64,000 nucleotides of DNA from Opacimonas viscosa. GTDB lineage: Bacteria > Pseudomonadota > Gammaproteobacteria > Enterobacterales > Alteromonadaceae. The position numbers were made by a program, and so were the translations under genes. The notes below the pieces were generated by a model. It did no database searches and was not told the DNA's origin. It worked only from the letters and a program-made list of their open reading frames with translations. This document shows, piece by piece, positions 52,371 to 61,722 of the stretch (position 1 is its first letter; the number at the start of each line of letters is the position of its first letter). The stretch lies in contig NZ_JANATA010000001.1 in assembly GCF_024199005.1 (NCBI RefSeq), forward strand, positions 248,001-312,000. Direction: 5' to 3'.

Positions 52371-54950
52371 TTATTGTGCCGTGGCAGAGGTAGAAATATC
52401 CATTTCCATGACAACATTGGCTGCAATATCAGCTTCTGCGAAAAACATTGGACGTAATGTTGGTTGAGCAGAATATAATAAGGTTTGATCCAAATAGTGT
52501 TGAGAGTTCACATCATGCGACTGTGAATAACTCAGTAAACCTCGTGCTTGTGGACCATTTTCTGTAAAGTTAACAACTGTCATCCAACTGCTGCCGTAAG
52601 TAATATGATACCCTTCTCCCTCAGCAGATAAGCGCGTATTAGGTAGTGTCGCGTATTCATGACGAGGCAATAAAGTACCATTGTTACCAATATCTGTATC
52701 GAAAACATTAAATCCACCTTCGACATTGTGCGCTCCACCCCATGGGAGTTTCGTACCTGTTGGCAGACCAGCAGACGTACTACGTTCGACAAACTGCACC
52801 TCTCCTAGGGTAGCATCTAAAGCAATTCCCGCTGTTTGAACATTCAATATAGCTTGTGCCAACTGTTGCATAGTTGTCTCATTAACGTCTAGTGTATTAG
52901 GTGTATTAGCAGGATCCGTAGCGTCAAAAGGATTCACCCATTGCGGCGCAAGACGAAATGCAAACGCAAACTCTCTGAACAAATGGGCAGCAGTACTATC
53001 GGTATTCATGCGACCGTCCCACAACGCTAACGCTGCACAGCCTGCAGAAATATCAACACTGGTCCCATTTACAACGACAGGTGTAGACTCTCTAGCACTA
53101 CATGCGGCAACTAAATCATCTAAGACACTATCGGCTAGATAACTTTGATTACCAAGCAATGCTTCTTCGACTTCTTGAGGATTAAATAGACCATCAGCAC
53201 CAGCAGCTGTTGCGAGTAAAGAATGAGCCATACGTGACCGCAGTGACTGTTCATTATCCACTCTCCCAAATAGTGGAGAGACGCCTGTGATTGGATTGTC
53301 TAAGTTAGTTAACCAAAAGCTGTCATTTGAGTTCTGAACATAGTCAGTACCTTCATATTTTGGCGCTTCAGCATAAGGTACAGGTCCAACAAAATCCATT
53401 TGAGAAATAAATCCTGGTAAAACAGTAAACCCAGCAGCAGCGCGAGTAGCAACGAGAAGTGGATTAGTGGTGAGTTGATTAATCGCTGTATTCGTTAAAC
53501 CTGGTACAGTAGAGTCATCGATATAAAACACTTCGCCATTTTTTGATGCTGCCATAGTGTTATTAAAGATAACGCCGTCATAATCTTTAAACGCTTGCTT
53601 AAACTCTTCCATGTTACTGGAGAGGTTCATAGCAAACCAATGATCAACAATGTCAAAGTTTGGTAAATTTGCATCTTTAATAGCAAACGCATTGGTCTCA
53701 TTCCAATCAAAGTTCCCGGGGATGGTCACCATAGGACCATAATTGGTGTAATACGCTGTTTTACCCAAGCGCATTGAAGTGCTGGGCCCTGTCGCTACAT
53801 CAATGGCTAGCTCTTTGGCAAAAATGGTCCGTTTTTGACCATCCACCAAATGACTTTTTGCAGTTTGATCATTAGGATCAATACTTAACTGATACAAAAC
53901 AAAATGTTCTGCCGTGCTAAATGTATGAGTCCATGCTACGTTCTCATTAAAACCAATATTAACCGCACCAGGAACCCCCATTAATGACCCGCCCATAACG
54001 TTCAGATAACCAGGGATCGTCGTATGAAATTGCCAAAAACGTAAATTTCCAGTGTGTGGAAAATGAGGGTTAGCTAACACCATCCCCATACCATTTTCAG
54101 TCATATCAGAACCTAGCCCCCATCCATTTGAACCCAAATCTTTAGCATTCATTTTTGGTACAGTAATCTCTGGGTTAATGGTAAATGGAATCTGTGTGTT
54201 CGGTCTGAGTACTTTTTCTGAATTATTTGTTTTAGCCATTGCCACTGGATAAGGTAAAAATGACTCTCCTGGAGGCGCGGCAGCAAACATAGCAGGTAAA
54301 AAATTAGCAGCCCCTGGCAAAAGAGCAATGCCTAGTGCATAAGTTAACAAATCTTGTTCCGTAATTGCTTGTACCCAAGGTTGATTGGCACAACTCGGGT
54401 CTATATTGGCGACTCCGGTATCATTTAGATATTTATTATACCCTTGCGTATAGCCAGATAACATGGCACGTGTATTTGCAGATAAAGAGGCCATACCTGA
54501 CATAGCATACTCTTTGATACCGACTGTCAAATAGCCAAAATCATTAATGATATGAGCGGAATCTCCGCTACCTGGCACCTCATCTGGTCCATAATATTTA
54601 GCGCGTTCGGAATTAAACTTTATGATCTGATCGGCTAATACACAAATATTGTCATTAGCAAAAGCATAACCAACACCAAAGGCCATGCTCTCCACATTAT
54701 CAGCTGTAATATGCGGTACACCATAGGTCGTCCAGCGGATATTGGCCTGCAAAGCGCCATCGTTATCAAAAGCGGGTAAAGGGTCACTCGGCACTACTGG
54801 CATTTCTGGTGGGACTGTTGTAGGAGGTAAAGCTGCAACAGGGTCTCCATTACAACCCCCTAAAAATATAGAAGTAGCGCAGGCAAGGGCAATTAAGGTG
54901 GGTTTTAAAACTGGTTTTGTCTGTAGGGTAACTGAATTGTTTTTATTCAT
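52371..54950 (-). CDS. Penicillin acylase family Ntn-hydrolase lipoprotein (AhlM/QuiP-like)
   Basis: 859 residues. Lipoprotein signal with lipobox LGGC (Cys33), then a Pro-rich linker. N-terminal-nucleophile hydrolase: alpha chain to about 270, then autoproteolysis before Ser274 in LGSNGWGLGSDMTENGMGM, the beta-chain motif of penicillin amidase, aculeacin acylase and acyl-homoserine-lactone acylases. IGFNENVAWTHTFS is the conserved oxyanion-hole Asn region. It could cleave long-chain acyl amides such as AHL signals or lipopeptides; the substrate cannot be decided. It lies downstream of the lipase gene on the same strand. Confidence 0.8.
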   Translation of the reverse strand: MNKNNSVTLQTKPVLKPTLIALACATSIFLGGCNGDPVAALPPTTVPPEMPVVPSDPLPAFDNDGALQANIRWTTYGVPHITADNVESMAFGVGYAFANDNICVLADQIIKFNSERAKYYGPDEVPGSGDSAHIINDFGYLTVGIKEYAMSGMASLSANTRAMLSGYTQGYNKYLNDTGVANIDPSCANQPWVQAITEQDLLTYALGIALLPGAANFLPAMFAAAPPGESFLPYPVAMAKTNNSEKVLRPNTQIPFTINPEITVPKMNAKDLGSNGWGLGSDMTENGMGMVLANPHFPHTGNLRFWQFHTTIPGYLNVMGGSLMGVPGAVNIGFNENVAWTHTFSTAEHFVLYQLSIDPNDQTAKSHLVDGQKRTIFAKELAIDVATGPSTSMRLGKTAYYTNYGPMVTIPGNFDWNETNAFAIKDANLPNFDIVDHWFAMNLSSNMEEFKQAFKDYDGVIFNNTMAASKNGEVFYIDDSTVPGLTNTAINQLTTNPLLVATRAAAGFTVLPGFISQMDFVGPVPYAEAPKYEGTDYVQNSNDSFWLTNLDNPITGVSPLFGRVDNEQSLRSRMAHSLLATAAGADGLFNPQEVEEALLGNQSYLADSVLDDLVAACSARESTPVVVNGTSVDISAGCAALALWDGRMNTDSTAAHLFREFAFAFRLAPQWVNPFDATDPANTPNTLDVNETTMQQLAQAILNVQTAGIALDATLGEVQFVERSTSAGLPTGTKLPWGGAHNVEGGFNVFDTDIGNNGTLLPRHEYATLPNTRLSAEGEGYHITYGSSWMTVVNFTENGPQARGLLSYSQSHDVNSQHYLDQTLLYSAQPTLRPMFFAEADIAANVVMEMDISTSATAQ

Positions 54951-55063
54951 ATCTCACTCCATTTGATTCTTCTCAAACATAGCTTACGCAAAAGTAATTT
55001 ACAAATAATTTACATTTATACACCAATATGATGTGTAAAGGCATAATTAAACACAAACCAAAA

Positions 55064-55117
55064 AAAAGCCCCTAAATAAAGTGTCCAATGATTAGGGGCA
55101 CTTTACTTAGGGGCTTT
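55064..55117 (-). terminator. Terminator after the Pla-1/cef-type lipase gene
   Basis: Long stem AAAGCCCCTAAATAAAGTG / CACTTTACTTAGGGGCTTT (one mismatch), minus-strand T-run beyond. It lies upstream of the acylase gene and separates the two units. Confidence 0.85.
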
Positions 55118-55144
55118 ACCGCTAAGCTATGAAAACTTTGGCGT

Positions 55145-57754
55145 TTAGTTCACAATAATACTCGTATTTGTGATGGGTAATGTTCTACCTTTGGATGCTA
55201 AAAATGCAGCAATTTGCATCTGCATCTCAGCTGTCGTTGCAGCACTAGAGGCTGGGCTTAATGAAGAACCATGAGCACCTTCATTAAATAATACGTATGC
55301 TTTAATTGCATCTGCTTGTGGAGCAATGGTAGAAGAAGCTTGCACTAATCCAGCTTGTTCTACATATGCATCCTGACCAGCTAATGGGAACGCTGTTGAC
55401 ACTGGAATAACCTGATCTGGTAAGTTCTCAGCACCATTACCTACTACAGTTTGCACTAGTGTCGGTGTATTGGCACCTAAGGTAGCTACATAACTGATTG
55501 GATCCGCAGCGTCTAACGAGGTCTGAGCAGCAAAAGAAAACTGACTGAAAACACCATTAATCGCAGCTACCTGAGCATCAGATAATTGAGCAAAGAAAGG
55601 AGCAACCAAGGCACTTTTCTGATCTTCAGTCGCACCATCTGGATATGTCGTAGCCACTAAATTCGCAAACTCTGGGCTAGCCTGTTCCAGTAATAAAGAC
55701 TTAATTAAAGGACCAAAGCTAGCTGACTCTAACAAAAATGCTGCTGTTCCAGCTCCTGGTGATTCTAAAGCTGCAGCATTGACTGCAAACATACCATCAA
55801 GTGCAGCTAAATCACCACCCATTGACGTATTGGCAACAGCGGCAAAATTACCACCCGTAATACCACCTAAGGATACGCCCATAATAGAAACGTTGGTGGC
55901 ATCTAAATTCACCATACTAGAGGCAGTTGTATCTACCACAGCGTTCAAGCCAAGACGTAAACCTAACAAGTCAGAAACCGACTGAGTAAGGTTAGCTTTG
56001 GCCGTTGGCAATGTTTGTAAATTCATATAATGCGTTGCAGAAACTGTCGTTGCATTAAGATCATCGACATTATCGCCATCTAAATCGTAACCACGAGAAC
56101 CGTGTAATGGATGGTCAATAGCAATTGTTGCAATACCGGCAAGTGATAAAGTACCAGTAATTGCTAACATATCTTCTTTTTGACGGGTAATACCATGATA
56201 AAGAATTGCTACCGGCCAACCTGCATCTGGTTCAGCAATAGTAAAACCAAGTGCACCTGCGGCTACAGGATCTGGGACAGTGATTTGGACATCTAATGTC
56301 ATATTACCGTTATCACCACCTTTAGGCTGTGGTACAGGACTAAACTTAGTCAAGTTACGGTCACGATCTAGCGTGCCTGCATCGTTTCTTAGGTCGCGTA
56401 AACCAACCGCCTGACAAGAAGCATCATTGGGACCTGGTGAGTAAGTAGCTTGAACTTCTGCAGGAAGACCTGCAAACCCTGCTAAGACAATGCCACTATC
56501 ACAAGCAGCTGTCATAAATTCTGTCACAGGCGCCAACGGATTATTCGCACGAGGTATAGCTAAATAATGCGGTAAACTAATCGAGGCTTGGGCGCGTTTA
56601 GCTGCGCAGAAAGGACCGGCTCCCTGCCCTAGAATACCTGTCGCAAGACCAGCTGCAAATTCATTAATTTCAGGCACTTGGCTGCCAAAGCCACCTGCGG
56701 CAGAAGTTAATAATCCAGCACACGTTTTCATCGCACTGAAATCAGTGGCTTGAATAAATGGCACCAATGGAGCAACTGCCTCAGGTAAACCTGCTATACC
56801 CTGTGCTACAGCACCCGCTACGGCTTCATCACTCACTAAACCGAGGGCTTCCATTGCATTAGGTGCAACTGGCACATCGGTAGCTACAATCGCAGGAAGT
56901 GCCGTTCCTGCAGTAGGGTCGCCAGCTGCAGCACGCGCAGCAAACTCACCAACCATCACTTTCTTAATCGTATCTAAGACGTTTGACGTAGATTGCGTAG
57001 TAAAGGCTGCCGCATAAGAAATCTCATCACGTGCAAGACCTGCGGTAGCAAGTGAATCAATATAGGTATTAACTAGGCCTTGGAGACTTAATTGTGACTC
57101 AGATGCTAATGGAGCCGTTGCGATATTTTGGCGTACTAGATTCCATGTAGTAGAACCTTGTACGGGATTACCAGCAGTATCCATCAAGTCTTCTGTAATG
57201 ACTAACATATGACCTTGCGCTGGTTTAAGTGGACGCAACGGAATAAAGGATATAGTGTCAGAGTCTAATAACTGGACTACATAATCCACACCGAATTGTA
57301 ATTTGTCACCAATTTTACAACCAGCAGAAGGTATTGGAATAGCTGCACAGACTGGATCAGACTGATCTAAGCCCAAAGTGGCTTCAAATAAATGCACACC
57401 TGAAGATAATGTCGCTGCATCTAATCCAACTCCAGGTGGAGTAATAACCTCAATCACGAATGGTTGATTGGTTGACCAACCGTCTAAGACATTTAATGCA
57501 TTTTGCGGATCCGAAAAGTCACTTGGATCAGCAACGGGTATGTTCAATGTATAATCAAAAAAACCGTCATCGCCCGGTAACATTAATAAATCATTAGGAA
57601 TATTTAGATTCCCATTAGCAGGGTCGAAAAGAACTCTGGATGCTGGCGATACTTGTGGTGTCTCAGCTTGTAAATCTGAAATTGTTTCACCACCGCCGCA
57701 ACCAGCAAGTGCAAGAGCTGTCGCAATACTGGAACTGATAAACAGTTTTTTCAT
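55145..57754 (-). CDS. Pla-1/cef-family extracellular lipase lipoprotein (VolA-like)
   Basis: 869 residues. Lipoprotein signal with lipobox LAGC (Cys19), an N-terminal beta region (VLFDPANGNLNIPNDLL), then an alpha/beta hydrolase with YHGITRQKEDM, HPLHGSRGYD and the GXSXG nucleophile elbow MGVSLGG with Ser628; the C-terminal HGSSLSPASS likely carries the catalytic His. The family includes lysophospholipase VolA of Vibrio, which releases fatty acids from host or environmental phospholipids. Fatty acid use is consistent with fadE elsewhere in the window, but no link is shown. Confidence 0.83.
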   Translation of the reverse strand: MKKLFISSSIATALALAGCGGGETISDLQAETPQVSPASRVLFDPANGNLNIPNDLLMLPGDDGFFDYTLNIPVADPSDFSDPQNALNVLDGWSTNQPFVIEVITPPGVGLDAATLSSGVHLFEATLGLDQSDPVCAAIPIPSAGCKIGDKLQFGVDYVVQLLDSDTISFIPLRPLKPAQGHMLVITEDLMDTAGNPVQGSTTWNLVRQNIATAPLASESQLSLQGLVNTYIDSLATAGLARDEISYAAAFTTQSTSNVLDTIKKVMVGEFAARAAAGDPTAGTALPAIVATDVPVAPNAMEALGLVSDEAVAGAVAQGIAGLPEAVAPLVPFIQATDFSAMKTCAGLLTSAAGGFGSQVPEINEFAAGLATGILGQGAGPFCAAKRAQASISLPHYLAIPRANNPLAPVTEFMTAACDSGIVLAGFAGLPAEVQATYSPGPNDASCQAVGLRDLRNDAGTLDRDRNLTKFSPVPQPKGGDNGNMTLDVQITVPDPVAAGALGFTIAEPDAGWPVAILYHGITRQKEDMLAITGTLSLAGIATIAIDHPLHGSRGYDLDGDNVDDLNATTVSATHYMNLQTLPTAKANLTQSVSDLLGLRLGLNAVVDTTASSMVNLDATNVSIMGVSLGGITGGNFAAVANTSMGGDLAALDGMFAVNAAALESPGAGTAAFLLESASFGPLIKSLLLEQASPEFANLVATTYPDGATEDQKSALVAPFFAQLSDAQVAAINGVFSQFSFAAQTSLDAADPISYVATLGANTPTLVQTVVGNGAENLPDQVIPVSTAFPLAGQDAYVEQAGLVQASSTIAPQADAIKAYVLFNEGAHGSSLSPASSAATTAEMQMQIAAFLASKGRTLPITNTSIIVN

Positions 57755-58003
57755 TGTATCTCCCTAAGAGTCGTTTTGTTGTTATTTTTTGGCACACTTG
57801 CAATTACGCAAAAGTGTTTAGACCAGTTAGCCTTAGCTCAAGTCTATTGCCTTTAAAGTAAATTTGCAAAGGTTTGTTAACGATATGTAACATCTTTTTA
57901 CTGATTCACTGACAAAGACTTGATTTTCCAAAATAAAGCTAGTCGTTAACGCGTTTCATTTTTATAATGTGCACATTGTATATTTAATTTCAACGGAACA
58001 ATT

Positions 58004-58753
58004 GTGGCTTTAGAACTCCCTACTTTATCTTCTCTATGTTTGACAGGCAAAAAAATACTGATTACAGGTGCCGGTCGTGGTATTGGTAAGCAAGCCGCTC
58101 TTTCTTACGCTGCCCAAGGCGCAGAATTAATTCTTCTGGGTAAAACGGTGCAATATTTGGAAGAAACCTACGATGAAATTGTTGCCCAAGGGGGACTGGA
58201 ACCAGGGATTATTCCATTGGATATGCAAGGTGCTACCCCTAAAAATTATCAAGATATGGCGGCAATGTTAATTGACCAATATGGTCAGCTTGACGGCGTA
58301 CTGTTCAACGCAGGTGTTTTAGGTAACTTATGCCCTTTTACACAAATAGAAGTAGATGAGTTTAATGAAGTCATGCAAGTGAATCTAAATAGTCAATTCC
58401 ATATGACTCAAGCTTTATTACCTGTGTTACAAAAGGCGCCCTCTGCGTCCTTGATTTTTACAACATCTAGTGTGGGTAGAACTGGTAGAGCGTATTGGGG
58501 AACGTATAGTATTTCTAAATTTGCTACAGAAGGTATGATGCAGGTTCTGGCTGATGAGTATAAAAATAGTACGATACGGGTTAATTGCATCAACCCTGGG
58601 GCGACTCAGACCGATATGCGAGCCAAAGCATTTCCTGCCGAAAAATCGGCAAATGTCACACCAGCGATTGAGATCATGCCATATTATATTTACTTAATGG
58701 CCGATGCATCCAAAACAGTGAATGGACAAAGCATTGATTGTCAGTCTAAGTAA
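58004..58753 (+). CDS. yciK: YciK-family short-chain dehydrogenase
   Basis: SDR oxidoreductase, 249 residues. Cofactor motif TGAGRGIGKQAA, NAGVLG, and the catalytic Ser (SSVGRTGRA) with Tyr-x3-Lys (YSISKFATEGMMQVLADEY), which matches E. coli YciK almost word for word. Substrate unknown. Starts at GTG 58004 after a TATAAT-type -10 at 57963. In E. coli yciK adjoins sohB. Confidence 0.88.
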   Translation: MALELPTLSSLCLTGKKILITGAGRGIGKQAALSYAAQGAELILLGKTVQYLEETYDEIVAQGGLEPGIIPLDMQGATPKNYQDMAAMLIDQYGQLDGVLFNAGVLGNLCPFTQIEVDEFNEVMQVNLNSQFHMTQALLPVLQKAPSASLIFTTSSVGRTGRAYWGTYSISKFATEGMMQVLADEYKNSTIRVNCINPGATQTDMRAKAFPAEKSANVTPAIEIMPYYIYLMADASKTVNGQSIDCQSK

Positions 58754-58781
58754 AAGGCCTTAGCAAAAACCGTAACCGCTT

Positions 58782-58821
58782 AAAAAAATGGAAGAACGCT
58801 CATTGCCAAGCGAACTTCCAT
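58782..58821 (-). terminator. Terminator after glnS
   Basis: Minus-strand ATGGAAG / CTTCCAT outer stem with an inner CGCT/AGCG pairing, followed by seven T. Serves glnS and may stop the convergent yciK transcript. Confidence 0.75.
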
Positions 58822-58862
58822 GCTGAGTACCCGTTATCTAGGTCTAAATAATTTCGAACTAT

Positions 58863-60521
58863 CTAGGCCTTGTTTTCCCAAGTATCGCGTAACCCAACAG
58901 TACGATTAAATCTCAGTACTGAGGTATCTTTATCGCGTGTAAAATATCCTGTTCTTTCAAACTGTATACCGACACCGACTTGTGCATCGCCCAAAGATGG
59001 TTCAACCACCCCCTTTTTAACTACACAGGATTCTGGGTTTAGCGTACTAAGATAATCATCTTGAGCAGCAGGATTAGGTACTGTGAATAAACGATCATAT
59101 AAACAAATTTGAGCTGGTACTGCATGTTCAGCACTGACCCAGTGAATAACGCCTTTGGCCTTGCGACCATCCGCAGGATCTTGCCCCAAGGTATCTGGAT
59201 CGTAAGTACAATAAACCGTCGTGATATTACCATCAGCATCTTTATCTACTGAATTCGCTTTGACGTAAAAAGCATTACGTAAACGGACTTCTTTATCTAT
59301 CACTAAACGTTTAAACTTTTTATTCGCGCTTTCACGAAAATCTTCTGCTTCGATATATATTTCACGAGTAAATGGGATCTCACGTGTTCCCATACTTTCA
59401 TCTGAAGGATGATTCGGAGCTTGTAATATTTGTGTTTCACCCTCAGGGAAATTTTCGATCACTAACTTTATCGGATCTAATACCGCCATAGCTCGTGGCG
59501 CGTTGACATTTAGATCATCACGAATACACGCCTCTAGCATCCCCATTTCTACCAAATTATCCATTTTAGTGACACCGATGCGCAGACAAAACTCGCGAAT
59601 CGCTGCAGGTGTGTAACCGCGGCGGCGCAATCCAGCAATCGTTGGCATACGCGGGTCATCCCAACCCGCAACATGTTTTTGTTCCACTAAATCAATCAAT
59701 TTACGCTTCGATAACACCGTATATTCTAGGTTTAAACGTGAAAATTCATATTGCCTAGGAGTAGTTTCAATGCTGATATTCTCAATCACCCAGTCGTATA
59801 AACGACGATTATCCTGAAACTCAAGCGTACACAAAGAATGTGTAATCCCTTCTAAAGCATCAGAAATACAGTGCGTAAAATCGTACATTGGATAAATACA
59901 CCATGCGTCACCTGTTTGGTGATGATGGGCAAATTTTACGCGATATAAAACGGGATCTCGCATACACATGAAAGGGGATGCCATATCAATTTTGGCACGC
60001 AAACAACATTCACCTTCGTCAAACTCACCTGCTTTCATTTTGTTAAATAACTCGGTATTTTCAGCAATACTGGTATCGCGATAAGGTGAGTTTTGACCAG
60101 GTTGCGTCAAAGTTCCGCGCAATTCACGCATAGTTTCTTGACTAGAAAAATCCACATAAGCCAAGCCTTTACTGATTAATTCATGGGCAAAATCATATAA
60201 TGCGTCAAAATAATTAGATGAATAACGAACATCACCATCCCAAGAAAATCCTAACCATGACACATCTTCCATAATAGAATTTACGTAATCAATATCTTCT
60301 TTTTCTGGATTCGTATCATCAAAACGCAGGTTACATTGGCCAGAATAATCCTTAGCAATACCAAAATTTAGACATATCGATTTTGCATGACCAATATGCA
60401 GATATCCATTAGGTTCTGGTGGGAAACGCGTTTGGACTGATTGATGAACACCTTGAGCCAGATCTTTATCAATAATTTGACGGATAAAGTTACTTGGGCG
60501 CGGTGCTAAATCATCACTCAT
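58863..60521 (-). CDS. glnS: Glutaminyl-tRNA synthetase GlnS
   Basis: Class Ic aminoacyl-tRNA synthetase, 552 residues, E. coli length. HIGH motif in [20 protein letters not shown]-equivalent VLSKRKL, plus the C-terminal anticodon-binding beta barrels ([19 protein letters not shown]). Single gene with a -10-like TATAAT on the minus strand and its own terminator. Confidence 0.97.
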   Translation of the reverse strand: MSDDLAPRPSNFIRQIIDKDLAQGVHQSVQTRFPPEPNGYLHIGHAKSICLNFGIAKDYSGQCNLRFDDTNPEKEDIDYVNSIMEDVSWLGFSWDGDVRYSSNYFDALYDFAHELISKGLAYVDFSSQETMRELRGTLTQPGQNSPYRDTSIAENTELFNKMKAGEFDEGECCLRAKIDMASPFMCMRDPVLYRVKFAHHHQTGDAWCIYPMYDFTHCISDALEGITHSLCTLEFQDNRRLYDWVIENISIETTPRQYEFSRLNLEYTVLSKRKLIDLVEQKHVAGWDDPRMPTIAGLRRRGYTPAAIREFCLRIGVTKMDNLVEMGMLEACIRDDLNVNAPRAMAVLDPIKLVIENFPEGETQILQAPNHPSDESMGTREIPFTREIYIEAEDFRESANKKFKRLVIDKEVRLRNAFYVKANSVDKDADGNITTVYCTYDPDTLGQDPADGRKAKGVIHWVSAEHAVPAQICLYDRLFTVPNPAAQDDYLSTLNPESCVVKKGVVEPSLGDAQVGVGIQFERTGYFTRDKDTSVLRFNRTVGLRDTWENKA

Positions 60522-60562
60522 ATAGAATTCCTTGTTTTTTTAGGCAATTTTGTTTGTTTAAT

Positions 60563-60588
60563 TATACCACTATATCTTCTGTGGTATA
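60563..60588 (-). promoter_or_regulatory. Palindrome overlapping the probable glnS -10
   Basis: TATACCAC (60563-60570) and GTGGTATA (60581-60588) are a perfect 8-bp inverted repeat. On the minus strand the proximal arm reads GTGGTATAAT, containing a -10 hexamer 41 bases before the glnS ATG, so a protein or hairpin here could affect glnS. Confidence 0.45.
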
Positions 60589-60615
60589 TAGTACTTACAC
60601 GCTTTGCATAATTTA

Positions 60616-60643
60616 TTGTGTTTATGCATAAACCTTGTATAGT
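60616..60643 (+). promoter_or_regulatory. Promoter of the LacI-type regulator with palindrome in the spacer
   Basis: -35 TTGTGT (60616-60621), 16 bases, -10 TATAGT (60638-60643), 31 bases from the ATG at 60674. The spacer holds TTTATGCATAAA (60621-60632), a perfect 12-bp palindrome that could serve as its own operator. Confidence 0.5.
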
Positions 60644-60673
60644 CAACGCATAATAATTAGATAGGCTGTGCTA

Positions 60674-61690
60674 ATGAAAAGTAAACCCACCTCTTTTGAT
60701 ATAGCTCACATGGCAGGGGTTTCTCAGTCAACGGTATCCCGCGCATTAAGCAATTCCCCATTGGTAAACGCGGAAACACGTGAAAAGGTCCAACGGATTG
60801 CCAACGAGTTAAATTATAAAGTTGATAAAAACGCCAGTAGTTTAAGAACTCAGCGCTCCAAAACCATTGCATTGCTGTTGTTTGAAGATCCTTCTTCAGA
60901 TGATTCTCAAATTAATCCATTTTTTATTTCTATGCTGGGTTCAATCACAAAAGCTTGTTCCACTGCAGGTTACGACCTATTGGTATCGTTTCAAAACTTA
61001 CAAGATGACTGGCATGCTGAATACGAAGATTCAAACAAGGCTGATGGTATTATTTTATTGGGCTACGGTGATTATTTAGACTATCAGTCAAAACTTGAAC
61101 AACTCGAAAAACAAGAAACACATTTTGTGCGTTGGGGCGCACATGATCCAAATCACCCGGGGATCTCGGTAGGCTGCCACAATTACCAAGGTGGTTATCT
61201 GGTAACCGAACATTTGATCAAACGTGGCCGCAAACGTTTTGCGTTTATCGGTGTTGCTGATTCTGGTGCTCCTGAGTTCATGGCTCGTTTTCAAGGTATG
61301 GAAAATGCTCTTATTCAGCATAATCTTATCGATCAATTTATCGGCCAATTCGACGCAATTTTTACCTTAGAGGCGGGTGAAGAAGCTACAGAAATGCTGC
61401 TTGAAGAAGGTACACTTCCCGATGCTATTGTATGTGCCAGTGATTTGATTGCCATCGGAGTACAACGAGCAATGCAAGCCAAGGGGCTTATCTGCCCAAA
61501 TGATATTGCAGTTGTGGGTTTTGATAATATCCCGGTCAGTGAATTCACGAATCCGCCATTAACGACAGTCAAACAAGATACTCAAAAAGCAGGAAAAGTG
61601 TTAGTCGATAAATTATTGCGACTTATTGAAGGGGAAACCGCCTCAGATATGCTTTTACCCACAGAATTAGTCATTCGAAAAAGTAGTTAA
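60674..61690 (+). CDS. LacI-family transcriptional regulator (maltodextrin locus)
   Basis: 338 residues from ATG 60674, which has TAGG upstream; a GTG two codons earlier is possible. HTH SFDIAHMAGVSQSTVSRALSNSP, effector domain ALLLFEDPSSDDSQINPFF to VVGFDNIPVSEFTNPPLTTVKQD. Adjacent to an alpha-amylase and a sugar MFS gene on the opposite strand, so a maltose/starch regulator (MalR-like) is a reasonable inference. Confidence 0.85.
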   Translation: MKSKPTSFDIAHMAGVSQSTVSRALSNSPLVNAETREKVQRIANELNYKVDKNASSLRTQRSKTIALLLFEDPSSDDSQINPFFISMLGSITKACSTAGYDLLVSFQNLQDDWHAEYEDSNKADGIILLGYGDYLDYQSKLEQLEKQETHFVRWGAHDPNHPGISVGCHNYQGGYLVTEHLIKRGRKRFAFIGVADSGAPEFMARFQGMENALIQHNLIDQFIGQFDAIFTLEAGEEATEMLLEEGTLPDAIVCASDLIAIGVQRAMQAKGLICPNDIAVVGFDNIPVSEFTNPPLTTVKQDTQKAGKVLVDKLLRLIEGETASDMLLPTELVIRKSS

Positions 61691-61722
61691 ACAGCTGCGT
61701 ATTTAACTACTTTTAACCGGTT

